This document shows positions 1 through 12,951 of a stretch of DNA of 64,000 nt, one piece after another. The notes beneath the pieces were generated by a model. It did not search any database, was not told the origin of the DNA, and worked only from the letters and a program-made list of their open reading frames with translations. The number at the start of each line of letters is the position of its first letter. Position 1 is the stretch's first letter. The DNA is from Aspidapion aeneum. Taxonomy: Eukaryota; Arthropoda; Insecta; Coleoptera; Brentidae. The position numbers and the translations under genes were made by a program. The DNA is taken from the NCBI GenBank assembly GCA_963576565.1, contig OY755045.1, forward strand, positions 39,700,667 to 39,764,666. Reading direction: 5' to 3'.

Positions 1-1568
1 CTAGCTGGTTGTTGTCTATCTCTATCAGCTCTCGCAGCGAAACTGCTTGCTGGCTGCTGCCTATTTCTGTCGAATCTATTAGCAGGATGATTTAAATTCT
101 GTTGGTTCGATGTCCCAGCACCTGATATTTGAATTGCATCAACCCCTGTTGAAAAATCGTCACTGTCGCTCTCTACGTCAACGTAGGCCAAGTCAGGTTC
201 AATTGATTGGTTTCTCCTAGGTGTAAAATTCTCCTCTTCTAAACCATATCTCTGGTCTATTCTACGACACAGATCCTTTAAATGTGATAGGCTATTGACC
301 TCAGTAGCAATTAACCCATTTTTATAGATGTCCGCGATATTTCTGAAGACGATAGCTAATTTCGCCTCTTCGGAAACAGGACAGCCAAGTCTTTGGAAAT
401 ATGTGTTCATGACAGCAATATAGGTCCCTATAGACTCTCCAGGGCCTTGTTTACGTTTTTGAATCTCCTTCAATAGCTTCTCGCCATATGAAGAAGGAAG
501 ATATTCTGCCATGAACCTCTGTTCCAGCTGTTCCCATGTATGGACTTCTCTTCGAACATCTTTATAAAAAGTATAGGCTGACTTTTCAAAAAGATCAATG
601 CCTGAGTTCAGTAACACCTTTTTGCTAACTCCTCTAGCCTGACTCAACTCGTCCACTCTCTCAAAAAATGCGGTGACGGAGATTGTACCCCTCTCGCCTG
701 TAAACTTTATGTTCCACTTATGCGGAGGTACAGGTGCAACGTGATATGAAGTACCAGGATCACTTGACATTGGTACTGGCGACGAACATGAAAATGGTCG
801 TGACTGAGCAATTGGTGCAATGCTACTTTGGAGGGCAGCTAAACTCAAAGGAACGGTAGACGGTTGTTGATAATGAAAAGCTGATGTACCGTAATTCTCA
901 ATCGGCATAGGGACTGGTGCCTGTATTTGTGCTTGAGTTGGGTTCGTGAGCACAGGCATTTGCACTGGAGCAATGACCGACGGTTGGTTCGTAGGCTGTT
1001 GAGCTGTTTGTGTGCTCGAGTGCTGTGGTTGCGGGAAATGAGACTGGTTTGGTGTGTTACCAGCATTTGTTGAGTGGTCTGAGCTTCTACTCGTTGATTG
1101 GGTTTCAGATGCTTCATCATCATCTGAGGCAACGCCAACTCTCAATAAATCTGTTGCTTGGCTCTGCAACCTCCCAATCAAACTCAAGGTTTCCGCAACC
1201 AGTATGCCTTTTGTTTGACTTTCTTCAAAGTTAGACGGATTCATGTTGTTTATCCTGGCCAACACGTGTTCCAACCTCACAGCGATTTTTCTAAACTCTC
1301 CCCCTTTACTCGTACCAGAGAACTTCTCTACCAGCGGTACCAGACTATCAAGCTTCTTCATGCAGCTAAAAGCATCTTGGCCAAATTTAAAGGGATACGG
1401 AGGGTACCTCATACTTGTATCAGTCTTTTCTCTTTGCTTAATCAGCATAAGCTGTTGTTTCATTTCTTCCACCGATCCAATGGCTATGCCTCTCCATGTT
1501 AACTCATAGATTAATTCGTCCTTGACTAAGTACCTTATGTCAGACAACCGACTCAAAGAAATAGCCAT
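1..1568 (-). CDS. Gag-like polyprotein of an LTR-type retrotransposon, C-terminus beyond the window
   Basis: A minus-strand frame opens at an ATG at 1566-1568 and stays open for about 522 codons to base 1, so its end lies outside the window. The first 45 residues (starting MAISLSRLSDIRYLVKDEL) have a SAP-like pattern, including RGIAIGSVEEMKQQL. Residues about 150-260 are low-complexity and rich in Gln, Pro, Ser and Thr. At about 275-400 lies a retrotransposon Gag (Retrotrans_gag type) region with WEQLEQRFMAEYLP, then LLKEIQKRKQGPGESIGTY, then LG; the spaced W, Q/K and E-S-x-x-Y residues are typical. The tail is acidic, then Arg/Gln-rich as expected before a zinc knuckle, which is not visible here. 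By family knowledge it would form the capsid-like shell around element RNA. A Pol ORF would be expected beyond base 1. The clade is not determined, and a domesticated Gag gene is possible. Confidence 0.8.
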   Translation of the reverse strand, partial: MAISLSRLSDIRYLVKDELIYELTWRGIAIGSVEEMKQQLMLIKQREKTDTSMRYPPYPFKFGQDAFSCMKKLDSLVPLVEKFSGTSKGGEFRKIAVRLEHVLARINNMNPSNFEESQTKGILVAETLSLIGRLQSQATDLLRVGVASDDDEASETQSTSRSSDHSTNAGNTPNQSHFPQPQHSSTQTAQQPTNQPSVIAPVQMPVLTNPTQAQIQAPVPMPIENYGTSAFHYQQPSTVPLSLAALQSSIAPIAQSRPFSCSSPVPMSSDPGTSYHVAPVPPHKWNIKFTGERGTISVTAFFERVDELSQARGVSKKVLLNSGIDLFEKSAYTFYKDVRREVHTWEQLEQRFMAEYLPSSYGEKLLKEIQKRKQGPGESIGTYIAVMNTYFQRLGCPVSEEAKLAIVFRNIADIYKNGLIATEVNSLSHLKDLCRRIDQRYGLEEENFTPRRNQSIEPDLAYVDVESDSDDFSTGVDAIQISGAGTSNQQNLNHPANRFDRNRQQPASSFAARADRDRQQPA

Positions 1569-4500
1569 GGTGCCTTTTATATTGAAACTTTAAACTTCAA
1601 AACTCTTAATTATACCTCCCAATTATAAAAACTGAACAACGCAATAACAAACACAAAGTTCACTTTAAACTCACTAGTGAAAATCACTATAAATTTTCTC
1701 ACAAATGTAGAAAATATAAAACTTAAATACGGGCAGACGCGAACAAAACCGAAAAACACCGGAGCAGTAAGAAAATAAAATTTATTTGCATTTAAAAATG
1801 TAATCATAATTTATGTTAAGTACTTGTACAACCAACTATGACGTCCAACCTTGCAGAGAAAAATAAAAGAGAGACAAGAGTTTTGGCAGTGTTTAGGTCT
1901 TATGTTTCACTCCTGCGTGAGTAAAACCAAAAAAAAATAATTGCGCTTATCCTAGCTGAACTGGATTAAAATTAAAGTTAAGTGATGTTTGTTTACCTCA
2001 GCAACCGAATAGGTAAATTTATCCCTAAATGGAACGTACAACAGACTACCTATAACAAAAATCCCAAAGCTGTTGTACACAGTTAACGCTAGGGTATACT
2101 CCTGCTATTGCAGAACGGCTCCACTAATAAACTCCTCAAAAAAAAAACCCAAATCGCCGTATACAATGATTTTTCTAAAAAGAAAAAATCAAAACCCACT
2201 TTAACCTGCTTACCTACTCTGAGTTTACACGAAACATGCATTGCTTAAGGTCACATCATCCCTTAATATATAAGTGAACGCAATAAACGTCGGAACAGAT
2301 GTTCATGTTATAGAAATCGTAAAATATGCTCAATTAAAAAAAAATCCGCTCGCTGAAATTGCGTCGAATTAGACTAGTAAGGATGTTGTGTGTAATAAAA
2401 AAAAATAAAAGAAAATTTAAAAAAATTACCGATGGTAATAAAAAATTTACAAATAACGTCTTGGTAGGACTGCAACTCTCTAATAATTGTTAAAATGAAA
2501 TTCCCAAAATTTTAACTAAATTGATGCAAACCATGGTCATGGTCAAAAAGACCCTAGGATCGTACCGAAAGGTGCGCAAAAAATTTTTAAAAATTTTTTG
2601 GTGGCGACCACAGTAGCACAATAATAAAAAAAATTAAATAGTGGCTCACTACAATGTTCAAAATATTACTCTACCCTAATAGGTGGTTTGGAGTAGGGAG
2701 AAAAAAAAATTAAAACAAATGATGATAGGTTGCTAAAACGTGAGGGTTCGAAATAAAATTATATTTTAATTCAGAAAAAAAATATTTAAATAAACTGGTA
2801 GAATCATTGTAGGGACAAGGTACTTACTATGCACCAAAAAAAAATTTTGCAACAAGAAAATCAAGTTTCCTTTCTTAAAAAAAATTTAAAAAAAAAATAT
2901 TTAAAAAATATTTTCAAAAAAAATTAAAAATGTTTAAGTGGGGTTGCAGCTCCTATTAGTGAACCTTAAAAAATTTTTTTATAGAACCAGCACCAGAAAA
3001 ATCTTATTCAAGTTGTCATGCAACAGTTTTTGTTCTTTTCCTTTAAAAAACCAGTTGTCAATTCCCTTTCCTCTCCCAAAACTGTGGCAATGTGAAAAGT
3101 CAATGAGCTAGAAAAATTTATTTACTATAAAAAAAATTTTGAAAATTAAATTTACTTAAGAATCATAAGGTATAAAAATAAAAAATCAGTTTAGGAAAAG
3201 TTTTAAAAAAATGTTTATGTTACAAAAAACAAACGATGTTAGTATATTTGTTTAAAATTATTACTAAAGGAAACAACCAACGTGAGTACTCATTTACTGT
3301 ACCCCTATATTAATGTGAACCTAAGTCTTAAACTTTGCACTCACCCCGTAAAGAATTATCCCGTGTGCCCTTTCAAAAAAACAAATATGGAAACAATTTC
3401 AAGGATCACCTATAAGAACGTTGTAAAACTAAATCTGCCTACTCAGGTGTCTTTACACACAACATCTACTCAAAAAAAAAATTTACTGCTTAATGCATTC
3501 TCAGATCCCTATTCCTGGTGTTTACGAGATATAAAATTAAGTTGGGCCCACTCCACAACTATCACTCAAAGCAAATCTACCAAATGTCCAAGGGCTAATG
3601 AGACCCCATCACCTACAAATGATATTTAGAAATGAAACAGTTGGGAATAATCCTGCGTAAAAACCAGAGAACAAAATCAAGAACTAAAAACTATTACATT
3701 AATTTTAAAAGAGCATAATAAAACTCCCGGCCCCAATTAAACTTTTGTTATCTCAACAAAACTCGGCCTAAAACCAAAAAACTTTTTATTAGACATTTCC
3801 CCTATTCCCTAAGTATAATGTCAATAAAACCCAAAAACTTGTGATTTCCATTCCAATCCCATCTGTACCCTATATATTTTTCAAACGGTTAAACCCCCAC
3901 AGGCGAAACAATATCTTATTTCAAGGAAAGGGTGAAGATATTTTGAAGCACCCTGTGAAAATAGGACACTATTATGGAAAATTGTTCAGATCAGTGTTCT
4001 TAATACTTTCCAACCTAAATATATCTAGTCCCCTCATGTGCATGTTACTATTTTAGTTCCTATCATAATTAAATAGATCACAAAATTTGTCTTTCTCCGC
4101 GAATCTGCAAGGTCATGGAAAATGCGAGATTCAGCCTGTAGGCCAAATTTGGATGTATTTTAATTTAGCGAAAACCGAAGTTGCGAAATCCTAAAAAGAT
4201 TAGCAGGAAGTCCTCGTTCCTCGATTTCTACACTCCGAACCAAACATTTCTTCCATTTCCACCCAGCTCGCGGGAGGAAAACCCCTAATTATTGCAATAC
4301 AAAAGGTACTACTATCATATTATGCATAACAAAAAAATATATGCCCTCATCATTGTTTAGTCGCATCAAAGAAAACCTATTGTTTTTAAATTTATTCTTA
4401 GGTTGGAATCTTTTTTTAGAAATCAATGATCTTAAATTTATTGTTTAACCTGAACACTTTCCCATTTATTCCACAAAATTTTGCTTCATTATCTGAGGTC

Positions 4501-7500
4501 ACCAGTATGAAATTATCTTAAAATTAAAAAAAAATGAAATAACAAAAATTATTTCCCAATTGTCCACAACTTCCAAGTTTTCATCCCTAAATACCTAGGT
4601 ACTTTCTCAGTCTACCACCATCCATCGTTATCCAACATAACGCTTTAATTTCAGAAGCAACAAAACGAAGATTAAGTGAAAAGCTAAGCAAGTATGTTGG
4701 AAGTTGCTTTACAATGGGCGCAGATGTAAGGCCCCTTTAAGTACACGCCACTGTCCTGAACTGCAAACTAACAAAAAACTGAAGACTAGCATATCTGCCG
4801 TCAAACAACATTTGGCATGAAATTAAAATAATTTCATATTATACCAGTACCCTCCAAAAACAAAACGTTTTTTATTTATAAGACCCAAACACTTAACCAA
4901 TAAATCTTGTTATTTAAAATTATGATTCGGGAGTAAAAAGATTTATTTATTCCTGCCTGATCAACTAAGACAAAAAAAGTTCCCCTTTTGCAACTCAAGA
5001 AGTTCCTGTTTGGTCCCCCAAAAAAAATACAACCTGTCTGGTCACCCTTTAAAACTACGACCACTATACAAACCGTTTTGACCAAAACAAGAATTCGAGA
5101 AGTTATGTTAACAGAAAGGAAATAATCTTTTACGAAAAATTAAATCATTTAAAAAAAAAGAAGCAAAATTTGGAAATATTTTTACCAATTACCACCGCCT
5201 AGCATTTATATTTAGTTGAAAGTCTCTCTTAAATTCACTGACCAATTTTTCGGCCTCAAAATGACATTACTTAAAAAATTTACTGAACTTTACAAATGAA
5301 CTCTACAAATGAACTAAAAAAAATCAAAAAAACTTATATCTATATCTGTCTCAGTTAAACATTTCTTTTGTGGTATTATATCTAGTTGGGCTTCAAATTC
5401 ATTTTCCCTGTATTCAATCCGGAGCAGGCAAAACTTCTCAAGGCTCAAACATAAATGTTTGCTCTCCAATGGCCATGACCAAGCTATGACCTGAACGCAG
5501 GAAAAAATACAGAAAAAAAAATAATTGTGAACCAGAAAACTTTAATTGGTAGAAATACCCGTAGGTCATTTTTAAAAAAAATGCACTCCAAAGCCCAACG
5601 CTGTATTTTCCACCAAAAAAATTTGACCAGTCACGAAACACAACTAGACAACTAAACCAAAGACCTAAAAAAACTGTCTTTCAAACAAAATACCCCAAAA
5701 AAAAATGTTAACTGGACCTCTGGCGTCGATCTTCAGCCAATATGTCGCTCTAGGGTTTTAGCCTTGTGTTTCCTAACCTCCCGAGCCGACACTAGTAGTA
5801 GTACCCTCCTCTGACCCGATGTAACTGAGTGACATAAGATCTTAATTGTCATCCAACAGTTACCACCGTACCAGACATCCTCTCACTGTCGCTCTCCTGG
5901 TTTGCCCGCGCCTCCCCTAATGCCCGCTTAGCACATCACGCTAGGGCAGCACATGGTGGTCAAAATGTTGGTTCTTGCCCGAGCGTAGAAACCCTGTGGA
6001 AAATGAAATGTTTCAGTTTCCTGGAATTCGTCAATTTTGCACGAAGTTCCCCTACACAGTAACTTAAATCGATAATCCCATGTCGACTCAATAAAACAAA
6101 GTAGATTTAAACAGATGAACTAAAATAATCCTAACGTACCTTTCTCAGGGTTATAACTGGCCCGTCCGGCTTCCCACCAGCGTCCAGCCCAACTGTCCCG
6201 TCGCTGGAATTGACAGGGCTGTAGACAAAGGAGAAAAACAATATATAGTTTTTATCCAACACGTGGTTAAAAGAAAAATATAAAAACGCCAACAAATCCC
6301 CACGTCCTTTGTCAAAAAAAGTACATTTCCCACGAAAAATAATTACAATTTGGGAGGCAATTATTATCTTGAAGAGTACTCAAATAATAAAAAAAAATGA
6401 AAAAAAAAATAAAATCGAACTTACCGATGCTCTTTCCGTGCAAATGGCGTAGGCCGACTTAAAATTCCCCTCAAAAGGGTGCGAGCGTCACTCCAGATTG
6501 CCTAGACACGACGGACTCACTTCCACAGTTTCTGGGATATCTCCTACAATCGCTGTAGTGCCAATCACCAAAAACAAAGGCGATCCCAGAAACTGTTGTC
6601 GACCCAGCCAAAATTCGTTCGCAAAGAGAGACCAGGCAGAACACAAAAAACGAAGTGGCCGGAAACCGTTTTGTAAATTTGGTGGGGAGTGGGGACGGTA
6701 AAACGCAATAGTACCAACCTAATCTTCCCGGTGAAATTCAAATAAAGGATGCAAACCTATTTAAAAAAACTTTTCCGCCAAAAATAAATCTCTACATTCA
6801 GTGGCCAGACTGGAAGGAAAAACCCGCTAACCAATGGGGACATACAGCGATAGTTCTATACAGGTATATAGGGGCAGCACCGACCAAGTGGACATTGCAA
6901 TCCGGTAAAACGTACATTGAGGTGTTGTCGGATCTATTTCCACGGTTGGAATTTTTATAACAAGGACGTCGAGACACCCTCCATACACATTATTAATATT
7001 CGAACACTCAACCAATTCCCATATGAGTAAAGCTATACTGAGCGCAGAATTTAGTTGCACTCCAGTTACAGTCTTCGTCAAAAGTTTCCGTCGCTCTTTA
7101 TAAATGTTTTCTCTAATATTCATATGGTTTAACGCCATTTTTGTAAAACGTTTCTACAGTAATAAAGTTGTTTCTGAACCTGAACCCAAAAATACACACT
7201 GAACTATTGCTTAAAGGCACAAGAGTGTTCAGATGTTAACTCACACGATTTCGTTTATTCTTTTAGTCTTGGTTTTTATCCCTCGTTTATCTCCCCTTTA
7301 CCAAAGTGCATAACTCGTATTCATTTTAACCTTTCCCTATCAAATTAATAAAGATATCAAAGTGGCGGAGCCTCGGTCGTTCCTGGTCGACCCAAATATG
7401 TTTTCGTACTATCAAAACTAGTTAATCCGTGAAGGACATGAGGTTCGGATTGTCCCAATATCCTCGAAATAAACGTAAGGGAATGAAATGTTCATCTAAA

Positions 7501-7860
7501 TGTTTCCTTCCTGTTACTGAATCCATTTGTGATGCGGCAACGCCGCCATTCCCCAGCATAACAGCTGTTTAACTTTATGAACGTCAAGTGAATCACAAAA
7601 TTCCACAGATAAAAACAAAACAATCAAAATTTTTATGTGATTTTTCCCGAAGCCTGTGATCTTAAATTCCAATTACGATGTCCAGATAATGCGATGTGCG
7701 TAGTGTCCACAGTAATTCGATGGAATGCCTCCTTTTAAGGTAACTTCCTAGACCCTATATAACCTCCAAACCTAGCTCTATAAAATACCCTTACTTGTGT
7801 ACAGAAAGACGAATCAAAGAGCCTTGACCATTTACCCAAATAAACAAATATGTAACGTTG
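1569..7860. other. AT-rich stretch, no supported gene
   Basis: Very AT-rich DNA with many A and T runs. The part next to 1568 should hold the leader and 5' LTR of the Gag element on the minus strand, but I could not define LTR ends or a primer-binding site. The short open frames here (for example 3282-3629 plus and 6827-7138 minus) show no recognisable domain and are probably chance. About 5700-6000 is less AT-rich than its surroundings, without a clear gene. Confidence 0.5.
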
Positions 7861-7879
7861 TCCCAAACGTAAAAATGAC

Positions 7880-9100
7880 ACGTTACACATCTTTACACTA
7901 AGAACAAGCCGATAATGTCAAACCGAGGAAAACATATCCAAAATTATAACCCAAAATGGAAAACCAATGTCAGGCTTCGCTTATAATAGAGCCTACTCTA
8001 CGATGATTGTTCTCAATTTCAACCCTTAGAATTTCCCTGGACACTCCTACTTCCATTCTGCTACCCTCATAAAGAAAAAGTCGAACTGTCTGCTGTCGAG
8101 CTTTCAAAATGTGTTCCGCTATTTCGAAAATTTTGCAAAACCTTTTTGCACTCTGTAAAAATGGCAACAACACAACGATCATTAACAAAACAAACCAATT
8201 TATAAATGGAGCTTTACAATGAAGGATTGACCAATGACTCCATATCGGCTCATTGTCAGGACTTGTGTTTGACTGTATCTCGTACCCTCAAAGCCTTTAA
8301 AAAATCTAACTTTCGAAAAGCCGATGTTCCTTTAGCTCTATCACAAAAAATCGCTCGGAGCTGATTTTTATATTTCGTGGGGTAGTTTTTACCCTCGTGT
8401 GTTTCTGTTAGCCTGATAGAACGAGAGCTCAAACTCGGCTCTATGGCTCTAAGTGTGCACACACACCGAACGGACACCGGCGTATTATAAAGATAGAGCG
8501 TGAGTCGAGCGATGAGCGTTAAAAGGGAGTCTTTGCACAGGTGTCGGTTTTATGATGCCATGCCTAGAGCGATCATAACATAGAAGGTTTTTATAAATAG
8601 AGGGATTTACTGCTGCCCGCCCCTACACAAACAAAGGAATTTATTCTTAGGTTTTGTAGCGGTTGTGGTCGTGGATCATATCCACAACCGGGCCTTTTTA
8701 TTTCAAACAATGACATTGAATGTGTAATTGAGTAAACGCCATTCCGGGAGTCCGAGCAAAAATTTTTTGCATATAAAAAAGTCCGCCAAAAAAGTTGACG
8801 TGTTTTTGTTTTTTTTTTCGAATGAATTAAATCGTTTTTCCGAAGCAACAACGACTTAAATGGAAAGTGTTAAACTTCTAAGACCTGACTAAATTCTAAA
8901 TGTTTCTATTATAAAAGAAAGAGTTTTATCTAAAAGTAGAGTAAATTTAGCAGTAAAGAAAAATATCTAAGGCCCAAATATTTTTACTTAACTTCTTGCT
9001 ATTTAACTTCTTTGAAATTTGTAATTGTTCTTGCGACGTTGTTTCTCCAGAGAAGCGAAATATTAACACGCTAGACGCAGCGTTTTATTTAAAGTCGCCA
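7880..9100. repeat. Dispersed/tandem repeat, unit 1
   Basis: First of three related blocks. Shared landmarks are the stretch after a TTTACACTAAGAACAAGCC-like sequence, a GTCTGCTGTCGAGCTTTC block near 8088, the CACCGAACGGACACCGGCGT block near 8463, a GATTTACTGC(T/C)GCCCGCCCC block near 8605, and a hairpin at 8660-8690 (arms CGGTTGTGG and CCACAACCG). Short frames in it are not conserved between units, so it looks non-coding. The family is not recognised. Confidence 0.6.
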
Positions 9101-9454
9101 CCCTGTATATAGTTTAGTTTAGGTTCATTCAGATTGTGTTAGAAACGATAATATTAAACCAAGGAAAAAATGTCAAAACTTATAACCAGAAATGGAAAAT
9201 CTATGTCAGGCTTTGCTTCCTATAGAGTCTGCTCTACGATAATAATTGATCTCAGTTTTAAACCCTAGAAAAATAAACCTAGACACCCCACTATGGCTTT
9301 CTGCTGCCCTCATAAAGAACAAGTCTAACTGTCTGCTGTCGAGCTTTCAAAATGTCTTCCGCTTAGAGCAACATTTATTGCACTCTGTAAAAATGGCAAC
9401 AATACAAATCCCATTCAAAATAAAACAATTTAAATGGAGCTCTACAATGCAGGA

Positions 9455-10374
9455 CTGCCCCCCCCCCCCCCCGAAGCTAAGAATTTTTTAGATATTTTCC
9501 ACATTTTTCATGAATACAAACATAAAATAGCTTAAAATACGGCCTCATGAGGTCTTGACCCCCCCCCCCCGTAACTGTCTAAAATGTCTCGGGCCCCCCC
9601 CCGAAACTTTTTTCTATATACGCCACTGCACAGGGTGCACTTCTTTTCAGGATTTTTGTTGTTTTTCAGGTTATCCAATATTTTTTCATTGTTCTTATTT
9701 TGTTTAATACATTTTTTCAATAAAATTACTTTGTTTTATTTATTATTTTTATTATTTTAATTTCCTTCAGTTTTTTTTGTGTTTTTGGTTAGATAATTTT
9801 TATTGAAGATGCTGCGCATTTACGTCATAAGTTTGGGAGGTAGACTTTACCTCAACTACAAAAAGGAGAAGATGCATGGAGAAAGCTATAGAAGCGGTAG
9901 GAAACGGCATATCCAAATTCAGAGCTAGTCAAAAGTTTAAGGTTCCGAGAACAACATTGATAGATAAAATTCAGGAAACTGATCCATTAAGACCGGGTCG
10001 TCCATGCATGCTGACTGTCGAGGAAGAACAGCTTTTAGCAAAAACTCTTGGAGTAGTGGGTGACGGGGGCTTCCCCGTGACACACTAGGATATGATAATG
10101 TGCCATACTAAAGTTTTTAAAAATAAATGACTGTAAAATTATTTTTTAGTGTCTTAGTTTCCTAATTTAGGAAGAAGTCTAACTTTGACATCATGCAGAA
10201 TTAAATACAGTGTCGAAGTTATACAAGTAAAAAATTTTAAAAAAAAGTAGGAGGGGGTGGGGAAAACTAATTTTTGGGTCATAAAGAACTAAAGCTTTAA
10301 TTGTTTCAATGACTCATGAGCCAAGATTCTTAAGAGAATGGTATTCTTCACCTGTAGAAGTAACCCCGTTTTAC
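9455..10374. mobile_element. Insertion of about 0.9 kb in repeat unit 2
   Basis: This segment is missing from repeat units 1 and 3 at the same position. It begins with a poly-C tract, has a second one near 9560, and a CGCCACTG string near 9625 that looks like a hAT terminus. It also contains a psq-type helix-turn-helix reading frame. It may be two insertions, a hAT-like MITE next to a pogo/Tigger fragment. I could not define clean target duplications. Confidence 0.45.
9876..10088 (+). pseudogene. Pogo/Tigger-type transposase DNA-binding domain, N-terminal fragment
   Basis: The 70-residue frame begins MEKAIEAVGNGISKFRASQK and continues with a VPRTTLIDKI segment. This is the psq-type helix-turn-helix of pogo-like transposases and related cellular proteins. 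It goes on through GRP, LTVEEEQLL and ends GGFPVTH, the start of the CENP-B-type second DNA-binding half. A stop follows at once, and no DDE catalytic domain is present within the following 300 bases. A full transposase would be about 400-500 residues, so this is a truncated remnant. Confidence 0.7.
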
Positions 10375-10860
10375 AGTATACCTTTCGAAAACCGATGTTC
10401 CCTCTGTTTCTCAACTACACTTATCAGGGGGTAGTTTTGCATTCGTGTGTTTCTGCTGCCTAATAAAACTAGACCTCTAACTCAGATTTATAGCTAAGTG
10501 TGTACCTATACCGAACGGAAACATCGGCGTGGTGTCAAGATAGAGATATAGACAGAGTCGAGCGATGAGGGCGGGCTTCTTCTTTGCACTGGTCTCAGTT
10601 TTATTATGCCATGTTTAGAGTAGTCATAACATGGAACTGTATCATTAATAGAGGGATTTACTGCCGCCCGCCCCAATCAAAAAAGATAATTATTTTATAG
10701 TTGCGGTCGTGGACCATATCCACAACCGGGCTTTTCTATTTCAAACATAGACGTCACATGGGATGTGTAATTAAGTAGATCTCTTTCCGGGGGCCCGAGT
10801 AAAAATTATTTGCATAAAAAAAGCCCGTGAAAAAACTCAGTTGAGGTTTTCATGTCAAAT

Positions 10861-11600
10861 ATTAAACTGCTGGAGGCAGCGTTTCATTTAAAGTCGCCAG
10901 CCTGTATATAGTTTAGGTACCTTCACATTCTGTAAAAACAATATCTTTAAACTAAGAATAAGCCAATAATGTAATAATAATAATGAACCGAGGAAAATAT
11001 GTCGAAAATTATCCCGAAAAATGGAAACTCGATGTCAGAGTGCTTCATTAATTGTTCTCAATTTCAACCCCTAGCAAAATTCACTACTACTGACATTCTG
11101 CTACCCTTATAAAGAAAAAGTTTAACTGTCTGCTGTCGAGCTTTCAAAATGTCTTCCGCTATTGCGAAAATTTTGCAAAAACTTTAGAGCTTAATTTTTT
11201 GCACTCTGTAAAAATGGCATCAACAAAAATATCATTCAAAATAAACCAAATTATTAGTGGAGCTCTACAGTAAAGCATTGACCAATGGCTCAATATCGGC
11301 TCTTTTGTTTGGCTCTATATCGCACCCTCAGAGTCTCTAAAATGTAACTTTTGAAAACGGATGTTCCCTCTCTGTTTTTCAACTAAAGATTGTCAGAAGG
11401 GTAGTTTTTACCCTCGTGGGTTTCTGTTAGCTTGATGGAACTAGAGCTCAAACTCGGCTCTATGGCTCTAAGTGTGCACACACACCGAACGGACACCGAC
11501 GTGATGTAAAGGTAGAGCCAGGATAGAGCGTGATTCGAGTGATAAGGGTTGAAAGGGAGTCTTTGCACAGATTACAGTTTTATGATGGCTGCCTAGAGCC
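10861..11600. repeat. Dispersed/tandem repeat, unit 3, truncated
   Basis: The third block starts like unit 2 (AAAGTCGCCAGCCTGTATAT, about 10890). It carries the shared GTCTGCTGTCGAGCTTTC and CACCGAACGGACACCGACGT landmarks (11131 and 11483) and stops near 11590, before the GCCCGCCCC part. It is unbroken where unit 2 is interrupted, which supplies the empty-site comparison. Confidence 0.55.
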
Positions 11601-12491
11601 ACTTTGTGCTAGAAACCATGTATGTATGACATATTTTAAAGAAATAGAGAAACGACACAAACGCATCAAAGTCACTAAAACTCACATTTGCAGGGCCCTC
11701 AACAGACAAACAGGAAAATAATATGAAAAATATGAAATTTTTTTATAAAAATATGATATTAAGAAAAAAAATATGAAGGAAATATAAATAAAAAACCCCC
11801 ACCAAATGGCCGTTACTAAGCAGAACTATATATTTTTTATTTTCTTAATAAAGAAGTTGAATTAGGCGTGGATGGGGTGTGGCCAAACAAAAACAAGGCA
11901 CATTTTTTAAAAGTACATTTTAATAGGTACCTACGTCTAGTAACACAGAAAACAGTCTTACGTATAATACTTTAAGTACCTATTCCGAGATCATATTATA
12001 TTTAAAAAACTCAACATTTCAAAGTAATAGAATAAAATGCATGAAAGAGCCCTACTGAATTCACACTTTGTCACAGGCAACTAACTAACATAATAAATCA
12101 AGAAAAATCCTAAACGTATTTAAAAAAAAAATATACAACTTTTTTCCTAAAATTAAAATTAAATTAAAATCTCCCCATTTATGTATTAACAAGGCTGTAG
12201 AGATTTTAAAATTGTGTGTGTTTGCATTAACAGTACTTACTGGAGCAAAAATTAGAGAAATACTGGAAAAAAGCACGGATAAGAACAGGCCCCAACAAGG
12301 CCAGGTATAATTTAGACAGTTTTACATTGTAAGATGCTTCAATTATGACTTACCAGCTGTTTTAAGGCTCAAACTAAATACGGCCTGATTTATTTATCCA
12401 TAATTAGGCCAAAACCTATTTGTTTTGGGCTTTAAATAAGGCCTGGCCTTATTGCTGCCTGGTCTTCGCCGTGCCTTATTCCAATAACTCT
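11600..12491. other. AT-rich intergenic stretch
   Basis: No supported gene. Around 11625-11680 lies a short block (GACATATTTTAAAGAAATAG) that recurs in altered form near 57485, so it is a small dispersed repeat. The rest is poly-A/T-rich. Confidence 0.4.
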
Positions 12492-12951
12492 CTTTTAGCC
12501 CCTCAGTTCATCTTGATTGAGGAAAATATGAAGGTTTTTTTTTTAAATATAAAGTCTCAAAAAAATATGAACATTTTCATAAAATATAAAGTTGCTGAGA
12601 GCCCTGCATTTGTTGGTTATGTTATATTATTGTCAAGTTCATTAGCGTTTCACTAAAATAATTTAAGTTGTCAGTAATGAGACATCAATGATCGTGCAAG
12701 AAACAAATACGTACTTTGTCCGTAACCCCCGGTTTCTGAAGCTAATGAATTAACAGGAACGGAAGATGCGTCTCTGTCTAAACAATAGTAGATTATAAAG
12801 GACCGATATTTCCCTCCTTTCATTCTGACTGAAAAAAATTTCTTGATAAGTTTGTCGCCTCTCTATTTCTTCTGTCATACCACAGAACATATAAGTTATA
12901 TGTTCTCTGTCATAACATAAAGATGTTTTATAAATCTCAATAACGTCAAAA

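Larger units (their letters stand above)
9103..10860. repeat. Dispersed/tandem repeat, unit 2, split by an insertion
   Basis: The block resumes at about 9103 with CCTGTATATAGTTTAG and follows unit 1 to about 9454. It continues from about 10375, where the CTTTCGAAAACCGATGTTCC block appears, and ends near 10860. The 0.9 kb between is foreign to the repeat and is absent from the matching place in units 1 and 3. Confidence 0.6.

Noticed and set aside
1569..2640. LTR and primer-binding site for the Gag element
   Set aside because: No direct-repeat partner is in the window and no convincing tRNA-complementary stretch was found next to a CA end.
3282..3629. 115-codon plus-strand frame as a gene
   Set aside because: No domain, AT-biased composition, no splice or promoter context; probably chance.
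6827..7138. 103-codon minus-strand frame as a gene
   Set aside because: Looks less random than its neighbours but no family is recognised and no supporting context exists.
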